Shown here: positions 22,201 to 33,859 of the stretch, one piece after another
Position numbering within the stretch: the stretch's first letter is position 1
Layout: each line of letters begins with the position of its first letter
Assembly: GCF_019320115.1 (NCBI RefSeq)
Contig: NC_089581.1
Span: 96,009,316 to 96,073,315 of the forward strand
Origin: Miscanthus floridulus
Lineage: Eukaryota; Streptophyta; Magnoliopsida; Poales; Poaceae
Length of the DNA: 64,000 nt
Direction of reading: 5' to 3'
Translations under genes and position numbers: made by a program
Notes under the pieces: generated by a model
Told to the model about the DNA's origin: nothing
What the model saw: the letters and a program-made list of their open reading frames with translations, nothing else
Database searches by the model: none

Positions 22201-22897
22201 CAAAGAGATTGGACATCAACGGTTCCCCTTGATCCACATGACACAATAGTGTCGGGAGCCGAGAAGAGGGTCGCTCAACACGGCTAAAGATGCAGGGTTA
22301 GCTAGGCACATCCATGTCATGTTCTCAGACACATCTTCGGGAAAGATGGTTTTAGACGGTCGATCGGGTCGACACGCATGGGTCCGAGGTACGACATAGA
22401 CCATAGCTTCGCTAACCCAAAGGGGATAGTCCGGTCTTTGATCCAATCATCATGGGCAATACGGAATCGAACAGAGTGGGCTAACGGTGCAACAAGAGCA
22501 AGAACAACAAGGGACAAGGTCTACTTCCAACACTCGCACCACGACGAAAGACGGGGCATTAGAAGGAAGCGACAAACACCAAGTGCGCAAACCACTCGTA
22601 GGGTACCCGACTTAGGTGCACTGGCACTAAGACATCTCTCTAATTCATAGTAGTGTGGTTGTCACCGTGGGAATCAAAGAAATGCGATGGTCATACAAGG
22701 TACAAGCATACGGGGGTTTGAGCACGAAGAGGCAAGTAAAAGCAAAAGAGTGGCGTAGCTCCATGGTCATGGCGAGGCGAACTCATGGCCACAAGCTACA
22801 CCAATGAGTTGGCATCCATCGTTCCATGATTGTTATCTCCCAGGTCATCTCCCACAGGCTAGGTCGCGAAAGGCTCGATGTGAGCGGGTGATATCCG

Positions 22898-22925
22898 CAT
22901 CGATATCGATATCGATATCGAATCT
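22898..22925. repeat. (ATCGAT)-type microsatellite
   Basis: About four copies of GATATC/ATCGAT in tandem inside the solo LTR. Confidence 0.8.
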
Positions 22926-23394
22926 ATCATGACCATGTCCTAGGGCCGAAGGTAGGAGTTAACACTCATAGTTTTATGAAGTCAACTAAAGAGCTAGGGG
23001 TTGAGTTACACTTGGCATCACGGTCATGGCGAGACGGATCCTGCGTTCATAACGTCTGAATGAGGTACAATCCCTTAGCTGGCTCGAAGGCTCGGCACAC
23101 AGGCAACAACACAGCGATAAGAACCAAACACGACCGAAAGACGCAACAACTCGACACGACTATGGAGTAGCACATTCCATAGTGAGGGGGAATGGGTAGA
23201 CCTGCACAAGGGCACAGTGCAGACAGATATAGATAGATCAAGATCACGTATTATAAGTGTACGAATGAGTATAAGAATGAGCAGGAAGGGGCTTTCGTCG
23301 ATGGGAAATGGCGTTCGACTAGGATTCGACTTTGCGGTAAAGATGTGGATAGCCAGGGGTGGTTATAACTTGTCCCAGAGGGTGGTGGCTTCTT

Positions 23395-23530
23395 CTAACC
23401 AGCTGAGGCCAGCTACGGCCTGCTGTGGCTAGCTGTGGCTCACTGTAGCTGGCTGTGGCTGGCTGTAGCTGGCTACAAGTGGCTATGGTTGGCCAAAGGC
23501 TAGCTATGGCTGGCCGAGCATAGCAGCGAC
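23395..23530. repeat. GGCTGTAGCT-type minisatellite
   Basis: Degenerate tandem copies of a roughly 10-12 bp unit (GCTGTGGCTG / GCTGTAGCTG) inside the solo LTR. Confidence 0.75.
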
Positions 23531-23644
23531 TGGCTAAGATGTGCCTACTGCTGTCAAACACAGCAAGGGTTAGTGAAGAAAGCGCCCGGCAAGACAGTGG
23601 GGCATTTCCGCGAGTCTAAAAGAGAGGCAGGTCGAAGTGGTCGT

Positions 23645-23745
23645 CGAGGTGGTCGGAGTGGTCGCCGAGGTGGTCGGAGTGGTCACCGAGGTGGTCGGAG
23701 TGGTCGCCGAGGTGGTCGGAGTGGTCACCGAGGTGGTCGCTGAGG
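23645..23745. repeat. 21-bp tandem repeat in the solo LTR
   Basis: The unit GAGGTGGTCGGAGTGGTCGCC is repeated about four to five times, with alternating GCC and ACC ends that make a 42-bp higher-order unit. Confidence 0.85.
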
Positions 23746-26459
23746 TCCCCGGTGCTGGCGTGGTCTCATTTTTGGCATGACGTCAGCATGGCGTTATTAG
23801 AGCTAAACTACGGTTGACAGTTGGGACTGGAGCTCTTGGGTCACTATCATGTGGGTCCGGTTAACAGTCAATGCTAACTGGTCAACGGTCATCTGGTTTG
23901 GGTCCTGACTGGGCTTTAGCGGGCTCGGACAGGGCTGGACTTGGGCCGGGCCGACTCGGACACGTGTCGCACGGGGAGGCCATCCACGTGGCGGTGCTAG
24001 GCTCCTACTGGGCTCAGGTCCACGAGTGTGGCTCATGGTGCACCGTTAGGCAGGGTCCAATGGACCGAAGGCTTGGCTCATGGTGGTCTAGGTAGCCTAG
24101 GACATCATCCAACTATGCGGCTAGGCTCAAAGGGCGACGGCGAGCTCCATCAGTCTCTTCCTAAGCCATACGGTGGACGGGGTCGTCGGAAATAGTCTCG
24201 CCATGGCTGCGGCAAGGGGGAACATGATGGGCCGGCGAGGTGGTTGCGAACGGTGTTGGGCTAAGGCACTGGGGGTTGTCCAACTAGTTGGTGGTGTTTG
24301 AGGGCTCACGGTGATGCTCGACGGCGCAATCCCGGTGGGAAGGGCTATGGCACGGTAGCGCTTCGAAGCGCGTTTGTGCCGGTGAGGTCAAGTGGCTAGG
24401 GCGGTTAGGGTTCATCTTCAGTTACGGCTAAGGCAGGGCGTGTTCTAGAGTGAGCCGAGTCTCATAGTGGGCTTTCCCCTAACCCTACCCTCCGGGTGTG
24501 GGCAGAACGGCCCCACCATGGCTGTGTCCTAGCCATGGTGAGACTGCACGGCGCCATGGTGGTGACTGTTGTTCCTGGGCGCCATTGGCCCGGCAAGGCA
24601 GGGCCTTGGCCATGTACGTAGGTGTGTGTGTGCGCGTGTTCAGGGGGGCTCGTGGGTGCAGACCGGCCTGGAGCAGAGGATGATGGAGTGGCTTGGCATG
24701 GCCGTGACAGTTCTGCAGGCTTGGGGCGAGGGGGTCATGGCTACTGGCGTGGCGAGGCGCCGCGGACTCCAGGAAGGCTCTGGGGTCAAGCTGGCATCGA
24801 AGGCCAGGACAGGTAGGCATCAAAAGGATGAACGAGGGTGGGGGCTTGGGAGTCCAGTGCTCACCGTCAGGCTTGGCGTGGTTGTGGCCGAGGACGAGGC
24901 GTAGAGGGCGACGAAGCATGGACACTGTGGTGAGGCGTCGTGGTTGCTGCTCGAATCGGCGAGGACAACGTTGGGCGTGGACACGGCTTCAGCGGTTCAT
25001 CATGGACGCAATGCTTGGGGACAAGGCGAAGCTCGACGCAGTCATGGCTCCATCGGTGGTCCTCACAGACGTGTCGTGGCGAGGACGATGTGATGTTCAT
25101 GGCCGCTGGGGCGTGTCCCATGGCGCGGTACAGCTCTAGCTCAGCATTGCTGTCCTCGGCGCACGCGACGCGTGCGCGGGCCCGAACGTCATGGCTGGCT
25201 ATGGTGCGACGTGGTGAGGCACCAACGGTGCGTCCGCGGTGGCTGGCTGAGGCCGGGACTATGGACAGGCAGGGCGGTGGCGGCTACAGGGAGTGGTTGA
25301 GGGTGCCGACTACTGTGGTATTTATAGGGCGAGTGGCTAGGGTTCCAGGTACTGTGGACGGCGATCCTCGGCTTCTGTGCAGAGAAGGGGCACGCGGCGT
25401 GCATCGTGCGGCGTGGAACGTGGGGCAGTGTCGAGCGCCCGCACGTGGTCTGGCGGTGGCGGCTGGGAGCATCCGCTCGCTAGGGTTTTCTGGGGTGGCT
25501 TGGGCCGGCTGGGCAAGGAGAGGGGGGCTCAGTGAAAGGGGCGGCCGCAAGGGGGCAGCTGGGCCGACCTTACTGGGCCGCTTGGCTGTGCGCACGCGAG
25601 CGGGCCGAAGGGGAGGAGCTGGGCCGGTCTGGTTGACAATTGGGCCACGCGGCCAGGAGAAAAGGATGGCTCGCGAGCTGGGCTAGCTCGAAGGGTTGGG
25701 CCGGTTGCGCATCTTGGGCTGGCTGGTTATGTGCTTAGGTCAGATTGGCTTTCCTATTTTCTAAATAAACCAAGGCTCCTATATTGTATACATGTGTCGC
25801 CAACTTGTACACCTCCTAGTGGGTCCACTAGAGGTCAACTAGGGGTAGTGGGGTCCATGTCAAGGGTTGGCAATTCACGGGCATTGAGTTGATAAAGATA
25901 GTTGGTTGATTATAGAATTTAGGTCAAGGGGTTCGTGAGAGATTCTAGAAGGAGTCAAAAGGATTTGCTACGGACTTGCGCTCTCCAACGCAAAACCCTA
26001 AACCAAAATAAGGAACTCTGGCAAGCTCCTACAAGCAACACTATATGTATGCAACAATTTATTTATAAATTGTTCTTTGTTTGACCTAGCATCTACATAC
26101 TTCACATATTGCGGGAAAATTTTTAAAAAGTTTGTATTTTTGGCTTCTCCAAAAACCCGGGTTGTTACACCGGCATGATAAAAAAATTTCACCGCCGGTT
26201 TGTGAGGGCACTGAATACCACGCACTTCGATCCGGCAGTGGTGAATAGATATCAATTTTGTATCGGTGTACATGTGTGTAATGATCTGATGGCATTGGTT
26301 CTAGCAGTACCTAACAGTGAATAGTTTATTTATTAGGTCCATCAGCGTACGAAATTGTGTACATGTGCGCAATGATTTGGCGGTGTCCACAGGAGTTAAC
26401 GCAAAATATTAGTATCGAAAGTTTAATTATTACAAGATGCAGAGGAGTTCACAAGCAAG

Positions 26460-26960
26460 CTACTCCCCATCGGGAGCATTGCTGATGATGTCCACTACAT
26501 CCACCGACGCTATCACGGCCTCAGCCGCGTCAGTGAAGTCACTGACCAACTTGTCGATCTCATCCCATGATGACTCTGGTGGGAACCCTGGCTCCACCTC
26601 GTGTAAATCTTGGCCAGATCGGAGCTGGACGATGGCTAGGGCCATGGTGGCCCCATGATGAACGCCATGGGTAACCACCTCCCCAACCCATGTGGGTAAG
26701 GCATGGGGGCTCTCCTCGAGGTTCACCCTATGGGTGACAGCTCGTTGACGGTGACAACCACCGCGTCATGTAACGCATAGAGTTGAACGTGGCGCTCCTC
26801 TGCGAGGATCGCCATGTTGCGCGATGTGGTGTGCTACTTCCTCTCTAGTTCACACACAGTGTCCAGCTCACCCTGGACGTCGGCCAACTACTCCTAGACA
26901 ACGGTCAACTGCTCCTAGACAGCGGCCAACTACTCCTGGATGCCTAAAAAGTGGAGCAAG
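26460..26960 (-). pseudogene. C-terminal fragment of a Tat-type accessory (antisense) protein
   Basis: Leftward from about 26960 there is a coiled, Leu/Gln-rich stretch (EQLTVV, LADVQGELDTVCELERK, ARNMAIL-like) with several Gln codons turned to TAG. It is followed by HGATMALAIVQLRSGQDL and a terminal acidic block (GFPPESSWDEIDKLVSDFTD) ending at 26463. This coiled-coil plus conserved tail is typical of the proteins encoded antisense in grass Tat elements and often annotated as gypsy-type transposon proteins. Here only the C-terminal part survives, inside a small CACTA. Assignment is by pattern resemblance. Confidence 0.5.
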
Positions 26961-27547
26961 AAGACCGTCACACACTCAAGCCCGACATCACGTGGAATGC
27001 AAAAATGAGAAGACACCAATGCCTCCAACTATCTCCACACGGGTGGTACGCCAGACCGGTGACGATGGTCCCATCATCACCACCAGATGGTACTCTGGAC
27101 CGGCGTAGGTGTTCCTATTGTCACCACCGGATGGTACGCTGAATCGGCATTGATATTCCAATCATCACTGCCGGATGGTACACCGGACCATTATATAGGT
27201 GTTTCCATCATGACCGCTGGTTAGGTGCCTAGACCGACGAAAATATAAAATACCACCAACGGTTCAAAACAGGTGGTGATGGACACCGACTATCACCAAT
27301 GACTTTTACCAATGGGTGCCAAAATCGTCGGTGAAGGGGGGTCTGGAACCAACGGTGATGAACTTTCTATAGTAGTGATTCTCTATTGTAACAAATTTTG
27401 TAGCTCTAGTAACACTTCCATATTATGGTAGAGTACATAGTTTGTAACACATCTATTTGTTTACAGTAGCATTTGTCTATTGTTACAGTGATTTTCTGCT
27501 AGAACATTTTTACAGTTTTATAGTGAAAGTGTTACTATAACAAATGA

Positions 27548-27674
27548 ACCATGTGTTCCTTTGTTCCACACTATGTACACTACCATGATGTGAAAGTGTT
27601 ACTTTTTTGCGCAAAAAAAGTAACACTTTCACATCATGGTAGTGTACATAGTGTGGAACAAAGGAACATATGGT
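27548..27674. repeat. Long, nearly perfect inverted repeat (about 60-bp arms)
   Basis: The arms meet at TTTTTTGCGCAAAAAA near 27610. From about 27555 to 27667 the two halves pair essentially perfectly apart from one extra A; pairing continues imperfectly outward to about 27548 and 27674. The hairpin carries AAGTGTTAC and ACTATGTACACTACCATGAT, related to the subterminal repeats of the outer CACTA. Confidence 0.92.
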
Positions 27675-29395
27675 TTGTAACACATTCAAATTTTGAAATA
27701 AATATTTACTTTACTCTTACACATGGCATACAAATTCTAGAATCACACAAACATGACACACTGTAGAATCACACGAACCATAGATTTCAATAACCATAGC
27801 AAGATCCATAGATTGTATATGAAGGTTTCAAACATCATGATAGTATATGTAAATAACGATATGTCTCTAGAGAGCAAACACACATAACATTGAAGAATAC
27901 AAGCCCATACTACTACAAAGGAAAATATGAAGTCTAGTATTCCTGTTAAATTCCATTACTTCTTCATCCATTCTTGTATACATCAATATAGGAATCTAGC
28001 CATAATCATTTCAACCTGCAAAGAGAAAGTATGTTGTAACATTACATATTATTCTATTTATGTTTGCTAACATAAAGTTAAAAGATAGTGCAAACATACA
28101 AATATCGAATGCCAAACAATTGGTACTCCTTTTGCATGGGCATTACCAATGTAATTGTATCTAGGCATGGGCCTTACTAATGGCTCATCTTGTGCAATAG
28201 GATGATTGATAGATACACATTTTATAGAATTGACTTCCTATCTCAACTCCACCAACACATGCTTTTGGATTAGTGCTCAAAAGATATGCATAGGCTATAG
28301 CAGCCTTATTTGGATATTTTGTAGTCATGAGTAGCATTGTGGAACCAACCTACATCAATTTGACATAATCACTTAGTGACCAACAAGCATTACGTGTATA
28401 TCAAGATAATGCAGTTAGAACAAGTGATATTATGTTCATCTACCTTCATTGGAGGAGATTGCTTATGTTTTGGACTCTTGTGGCATGAGTCTTGTCATGA
28501 GCCGCCACCTGTTGTGTAATGCTTGCAGTCTCTCTAAGTACTATGTGATGATTCTTACACATATGAATTGAGGTATGAAACAATATAAGGGAAAAGATAA
28601 CTATAATAAACGTGAAAGTGTGTTTTTAGATACTTTTTGTTTCTTAGTTATTCTAGCTCTGCTAGAACTCCTTCAACAAGAATCAAACTCGGCGGAAGAG
28701 AAAGATAATTGTATTTATACATCTTTATATTATTTTATGCATCTTGAATAAATTGACATTACAAGTCTAATGTATCATATTCAGTGGTTCACCAAAAAGG
28801 TGTGCCTCTATTTGTTTAGAATCATTATCGAAGCATTGTGGGGATATTGCTTCTGATTCTTTGATTATAAAATAATTTCTTGTCAACAGTGTCACCTTGG
28901 CACTAGTTCCAATAAAAATTCATGTAAATCACAATCACTAAGCAGAAATATTGACTTACAATGAACTAATAGTATATTATTCTTGAATACAAGAAACTAG
29001 CTGATAACCTTGTATTGGATAAAAATAGATCATCGTCACTATATTCAGATTCACATGTTTCTTTGTTCTAGTAAAGAGAAGAAATGGGAATAGCATGATT
29101 TAATATAAAAACGTTTCTACATAAAGAAGTACTACAACTTTACAAGCAAGAGATTTTACCAATTCATCCCTCTGTTTAAGGAATCCATGTTTTTTATTTG
29201 GTGAAACACATTGAACTCTCCAAAAATTATTGATAGTATTAAAGCCACAAGAGAGACTAAATTAGTTGAAAACATGGAAAATGGAACAAATACCTTTTAT
29301 CAAAATGCATTGCTTGCTTATGAGAATTACCGTGATCACTTACTACACAATTCCCCTATGATGGATATAGAGTCTGAGTAACATTTTGATATAAA
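27675..29395 (-). other. Interior of the outer CACTA, decayed, no defined gene
   Basis: AT-rich DNA with scattered minus-strand pieces that look like transposase exons (for example YPNKAA near 28310 and HDKTHATRVQNI near 28480), separated by stops. No continuous model can be built by eye. Confidence 0.4.
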
Positions 29396-29660
29396 GTAAC
29401 AAATTAAAAATTCATTGATACCATTATTGGTTCTTGGTCTCATGGTGCCTTTGATTGTTTTTGAGTTCTGCAATAACTTTGTCTTGCATTCTAGAATGCT
29501 CTTCAATTTGCTTTATTTCCTCCAACAACTGAGTCTTTACATCAGATGATGAGCCATATATTGGAACTACATTATTGTCCTTGAAATAGTGTCATTCGAC
29601 CAGAAATTTGGTTTGGAGGGTGGCAAAGGTTGTACATGTGAACCACGCAACTATCACTCT
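29396..29660 (-). pseudogene. TNP1-like C-terminal remnant of the outer CACTA
   Basis: Minus-strand frame: SSSDVKTQLLEEIKQIEEHS then DKVIAELKNNQRHHETKNQ and a stop near 29433. This is a charged coiled coil of the kind that ends TNP1-type proteins, preceded by a Pro-rich stretch (PLPPSKPNFW). The strand and position fit the outer CACTA. The call rests on composition and context more than on a conserved motif. Confidence 0.45.
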
Positions 29661-29669
29661 TTGTCTCCT

Positions 29670-31077
29670 TAGAAACCACAGCAGCAACACTAGCAGCCTC
29701 TAGATCCTTAAGCACTTGCTCTAGCTTAGCTTGACCTTAAGCTCATTTCTCTCCTTCATCGCGTGCCTAACCAACTTGTCCTAGCTAAGCAAAGCGTCAT
29801 TCATCATCTCTAACTCACCAGCTAGCTCATTAGCAGAAGGTGGTACCTCAGAGTCGGAGTTGTTGCTAGTGGTGTCACCATTGTCGTTCATGTCATGGTC
29901 AAGCGCCATGCCGTAGAAGCCCTCCTTGACAAAGTCAGCGAGGAAGCACAATCTCTTCAGCTTGACCTTGACCTTCCTCTCAAAGTCATTGTCGTTCGAA
30001 GAAGAGGAAGAAGTGTCATTGCCTGTGTCGATGTCAACCTAAGGGAGGCAAAGAAGGCTCGCTCTTGAGCTTTGGTAGTCCTGTGGAACTGCTTCTTGAG
30101 TGCCTTCTTGTCAAAAGTCCTCCCCGTGGACTTATGCTTGCTAGAGTCATACTTGACCTTTATCTTGGGGCAGTTGGTGATGAAGTGGTTGGGGTCGCCG
30201 CAGTTGAAGCAGCCTTCCTTTTGTCCACCATGGCGATGGCTCTTGTGGTTGTCATGGAACCGGTTGATCACCAATGCCAGCTCATCGTCTCTAAGCACCT
30301 CAACCTGCTCCTTAGTGATGTACATCAAAGACGACAAGGCAAACAAAGCAGGTGAGGGGTTAGCAGAAGATCCTCCAGATACGGACACAAGGGCCAAAGT
30401 AGGCGCAGATGAGTTCTCTAGTTTGGCTTTGGATTCGAGGTCTATCTCTATGGACTTAAGCTTGCTAAACAACTCATCGACCATGAGGGTCTCATAGTTG
30501 GGGGACTCAATGATTGCCAAGACCTTCACTTCCCAAACCCTCCAATCTAGGGCATGTAGCAATTTCAAGGCCCTCTAATGACCATCATATGGTAGCTGTG
30601 ACTTGTTTGCCCATGTTTTGTTCACAATTGACTGAAAGCGAGAAAACATTGAATCAACGGACTCTCCACGCAACTGAACAAAGTTCTCATACTCTCAATG
30701 GTGAGTCTCAAAGAGAGTAGTCTTGACGTGAGACATGCCCTCATGATACCTCTCAAGGATGGATCAGATCTTGTGGGCCATCTCAAGATTTGAAACAGGA
30801 TCAAACTCAACCAAAGAGAGACTCATGAAGAGCATTTTTGGCCTTGCTGTTAGCCTCATGGCGGTCAATCTGATGCTGACCAATTCGAACAGCAAGCACC
30901 ACGTAAGTAGCATCTAAGCAAATCTCCCAAACTCAGAGCATTGATTCTCTAAAGGTACGTAGACATACGTATCTTCTAGTAGGGGTAGTTGCTCCCATTG
31001 AAGAAAGGAGCCTTACTACTACTACGCTCCGTGTCATCTTCGTGGATTAGGAACCAATTATGGTAGAGAGATCCTTA
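29670..31077 (-). pseudogene. Ty1/copia gag remnant with CCHC zinc knuckle
   Basis: Leftward from about 30830 the frame gives a UBN2-type gag domain (FVQLRGESVDSMFSRFQSIVNK, LPYDGH, LKLLHALD). An open stretch 30568-29957 follows with ESPNYETLMVDELFSKLKSIE and the zinc knuckle CFNCGDPNHFITNC at about 30179-30220, then a basic KKALKKQFHR region. Gag forms the virus-like particle of the retrotransposon. Several stops (for example after NKSQLPYDGH) break it. Protease, integrase, reverse transcriptase and the 3' LTR are missing; the sequence stops at the junction with the outer CACTA remnant. Confidence 0.8.
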
Positions 31078-31080
31078 AAC

Positions 31081-31093
31081 CTCTCTAATACCA
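31081..31093 (-). promoter_or_regulatory. Primer binding site of the copia element
   Basis: TGGTATTAGAGAG on the minus strand, directly after the LTR end, resembles the initiator tRNA-Met complement TGGTATCAGAGC used by most plant copia elements, with C-to-T decay. Confidence 0.7.
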
Positions 31094-31095
31094 AT

Positions 31096-33151
31096 TAAAG
31101 GACCGATCAAGGCGATCAGAGGGGGTGAATGGGAACCAATTAAAATTTCTCTCAAAATGACTGCTATCCCAAGATCACCCTCCAAAAGCACGAAAACAGC
31201 AAACGTGATGCCCTCGAGCCAATAGATGGTTGGATGTTCACAAGGAAAACAATGGGACACTACAGCGATCGGAAAACCGACACAACACCAAAAACCTAGA
31301 ACGGTGCTCTCCACCTCTGTCACAAAGAGGCAAGAGCCCGACTCAAAAGCCTCAAGCCAACATGTGACTAGAGAGTTGAGAGAAGACCCTTAGAGCAGCA
31401 ACAAACGGAACAGACGGCACACGAAACGAATCAATGAAACTCCCAAAATGCGAAAATGTGCCGCTGCGCATAGGCCAAACCGGCTTGGCTGGCATAGAAC
31501 TTGGCCTGGCCGGTTCTAGTGGAGACTGGCCGCTGGTGGCCATTCGGAGCCCAGCTTGGCCGGCTGTCTATCTGGCCTGGCCGGCTGGAGCGGCTTGGCT
31601 GGCGTCTGGTGGCCTAGAGGATTGGCCTGGCCGGTTGCCTGGGTGGCCTGGCCGGCTGTGACTCGGCCTAGATGGCTATCTAGGTGGTTGCACAGTTCCT
31701 ATGATCGGCTAGAGAGGTTGAACCAGCTTGGCCGGTTTGGAGGGGTGGCTGAGCCAGTTTTGATGTTTCAGACCCCCCAAAACACCTCTCCAAAATATGA
31801 AATCGATACAAACTTGCTCCAAAAATTCTCAAACTTTGCATGAACGATTCTTAGGTATATTAGATGATATCCCAAAGAATCAAATGATACAAACAACAAA
31901 AACACCGCTAATCTTGAAATCCATCAAGGGAGTTGGGGTTTTCTCCAAAAATCCTCCCAAGGATGAAAAATCATGCTTGTGATGAATCTGCCTGATTCAC
32001 TTGGCAGGGAAGTTCATCGGGTCCTCGCACGAATTCAACCCAACAAATCAACCCCAAAACCTCAGGAACATACACAAGATCAACCAAAACGTGAAGAGGG
32101 CAAAGAAAGAGAAGGGAAAAACCAAATCAAATCATTTCAGAACATAGACTCAGATCTCAGAGCACACGATTTTTTTATTGCTCAGGATCAACCAGGTCTA
32201 GTTCTTACAGAGGAAATATTTGCAGAAAAACTAAAACACAAACAGTGTATCGGTCACCTGAACTATGGATCTCAACAACAGAAACTAGGAACTAGAGGTA
32301 GGGAAACCCAGAGAATGACAACTAGAGAGATGGGCTGGTTAGGAGCAGTCATCCTCTTATTTATAGAGTTTTTACACATTCCCAACAACGCATTTAGATA
32401 TTTTAGCTCAACGACTTAACCCAGGGGCAAAATGGTCTAACTTAAGATCCAAGCATCCGATGGCCACGAGCTCTTCACGACTTTGCTTCGCATCGACGCA
32501 AGCTTCGTAATGACACTACGTGCCTCCTCCCATTCCCACTATAACTCTAACCGGGTTTTGAGGCCCGAACCTGAGAAACCGTCTGTGGGTGATTTTGAGG
32601 CCCAAACCACCAAACCGTCTGGAGAAACCGCTACGCCTCCAGCACGATGTCAACACATGTCACCGTCGTCCTCAACCACCCGATCACCAAGTCCTCTTGT
32701 GCCTCCACTTGACTTGGTCAACCACCGCCTTAACTTAGTCAACACGGTCTACTCTTCATGTGCTTTTTGCTTGTTAATGTCCTAAGTGTCACCCACTACG
32801 GTTAGTCTTCCGGACATCTTGGTCACTCAGTCCAAACCCCACGCCTGTTCTTCACTGCTCCTCATCCATCGACACGGTCCGTCTCTACTTGACTTTCACC
32901 ATACCCGTCGACCGTCTCTGTGCTCCGCACCTGCACCAATACAGCCAAGACACATATTACACACGTACTCACGTCATGGTTAATCTCTAAACTCAACCAA
33001 AACCGACCATCTTCTGACAATCACTCATCACAAACTCGACATACAAGGACACGTATCAACCGTTCGCACTTAAGACAAGCAACGGTTTATGCAGGTATTA
33101 CAAATTTGTGCCATTTATTTAAAAACTCAAACTAAACCAACGATTGTCTCA
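31096..33151 (-). mobile_element. Copia 5' LTR (about 2.06 kb)
   Basis: On the minus strand the LTR begins TGAGACAATCGTTGG at 33151 and runs to the primer binding site. It contains the CACCCCCTCTGATCG block common near the 3' end of SIRE/Maximus-type LTRs and GGCC-rich short repeats at 31470-31740. The LTR 3' end is decayed (CTTTAA where CA would be expected). The second LTR is absent, so target duplication cannot be checked. Confidence 0.65.
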
Positions 33152-33859
33152 AACTGCAAAGCTGTTTGCAGTCAGAACGCCTAACTCCATGATTACAGCT
33201 CCTCGTGGCCTCGCAGGCTCCCAGCGACACCCGTAATGACTGTGCCCCATCGTTGAACGCGCAGTCGTCTTCAAATCATCCAGGCCCAGTTCCCAAAAAA
33301 AAAATCATCCAGGCCCAGAATCAACGTGCAGATCATGGCATCGGCACGGGAAAGAGAAACACTGCCACGAGCTAATGCTTTGGACACGACACACGTCAGA
33401 TTTCTAGTTATTGGGTATTGCAAAACACTGTTTAACTTGCTGAAACTGACTGAAAAACACTGTTCTGGCTGAATTGTTGTGAGAGAAAAAATATTGTTCC
33501 GGCTGAAAAAAGAAGTCGAATAAGCCGATTTTAAGATAAGCCGATCGGGACACTAAGATACCACAAAACTCCCCGTCTAACGGAAAGTATCGGAAAATAT
33601 ATAAAAAAAAATAAAGGGCGTTTTGTAACTGAGGTTTTCCCAAATAATTCGTGGTAAATAAATACACATTGATCAGTTATATATATGTACATCTACATCG
33701 TTCAGATACGTGATGGACACATCAATAATCAGAACCAAGAATTTTACAGGGTCATATAAAAAATGGAATTCTAAACCGTTGAATCTGGGATCCCTAACCG
33801 GAAACGACACAGCATTGCCAAAGGAATTCACCAAATCCTGGCGAACAGTGCTGCCCGAT
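33152..33859. other. 3' flank of the hydrolase gene, with a MITE fragment at 33408-33545
   Basis: The 3' UTR of the minus-strand hydrolase should lie in about 33650-33859. At 33408-33545 is a fragment with ACTGTTCTGGCTGAATTG and GAATAAGCCGATT, a very common panicoid MITE interior whose termini are not both present. The rest is unassigned. Confidence 0.5.

Larger units (their letters stand above)
19892..26169 (-). mobile_element. Very long solo LTR (6.3 kb), TSD CCGGC
   Basis: The segment starts TGAAACATCC and ends GGTTGTTACA (5'-TG...CA-3'). The 5-bp duplication CCGGC is at 19887-19891 and 26170-26174. Read on the minus strand it begins TGTAACAACCCGGG, like LTRs of Tekay/Del-type chromoviruses. 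I found no internal second copy of its termini, no primer binding site and no gag-pol, so it is a solo LTR and not a full element. Many open frames in its GC-rich part (24000-25700) are compositional. Confidence 0.85.
19494..27377. mobile_element. Inner CACTA element with TSD ATT, host of a solo LTR
   Basis: The left end is CACTACTACAGAAAGTT and the right end reads inward as CACTACTATAGAAAGTT. The 3-bp duplication ATT is at 19491-19493 and 27378-27380. Subterminal repeats are of the CACCGGCGGTGA type. Without the solo LTR and its duplicated 5 bp the element is about 1.6 kb. It has no transposase, but carries a protein-coding fragment at 26460-26960. Confidence 0.92.
19260..29665. mobile_element. 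Outer CACTA element, left end at 19260, right end lost
   Basis: The left terminus is CACTACTACACCACG, followed by GTGTTACTATA / TAGTAACAC subterminal repeats. These repeats resume directly after the inner CACTA (from 27381), so both flanks belong to one older element. Its interior carries decayed TNP1-like sequence on the minus strand. No right terminus is found before the copia remnant begins near 29670, so the right part is deleted. The right boundary is approximate. Confidence 0.65.

Noticed and set aside
24485..25686. Large ORFs (146 and 248 codons) inside the solo LTR
   Set aside because: Located inside an LTR with defined TSD; open in several frames because of GC-rich composition; no recognisable domain.
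19892..26169. Full-length LTR retrotransposon instead of solo LTR
   Set aside because: No internal repeat of the ends, no primer binding site, polypurine tract or gag-pol between the termini.
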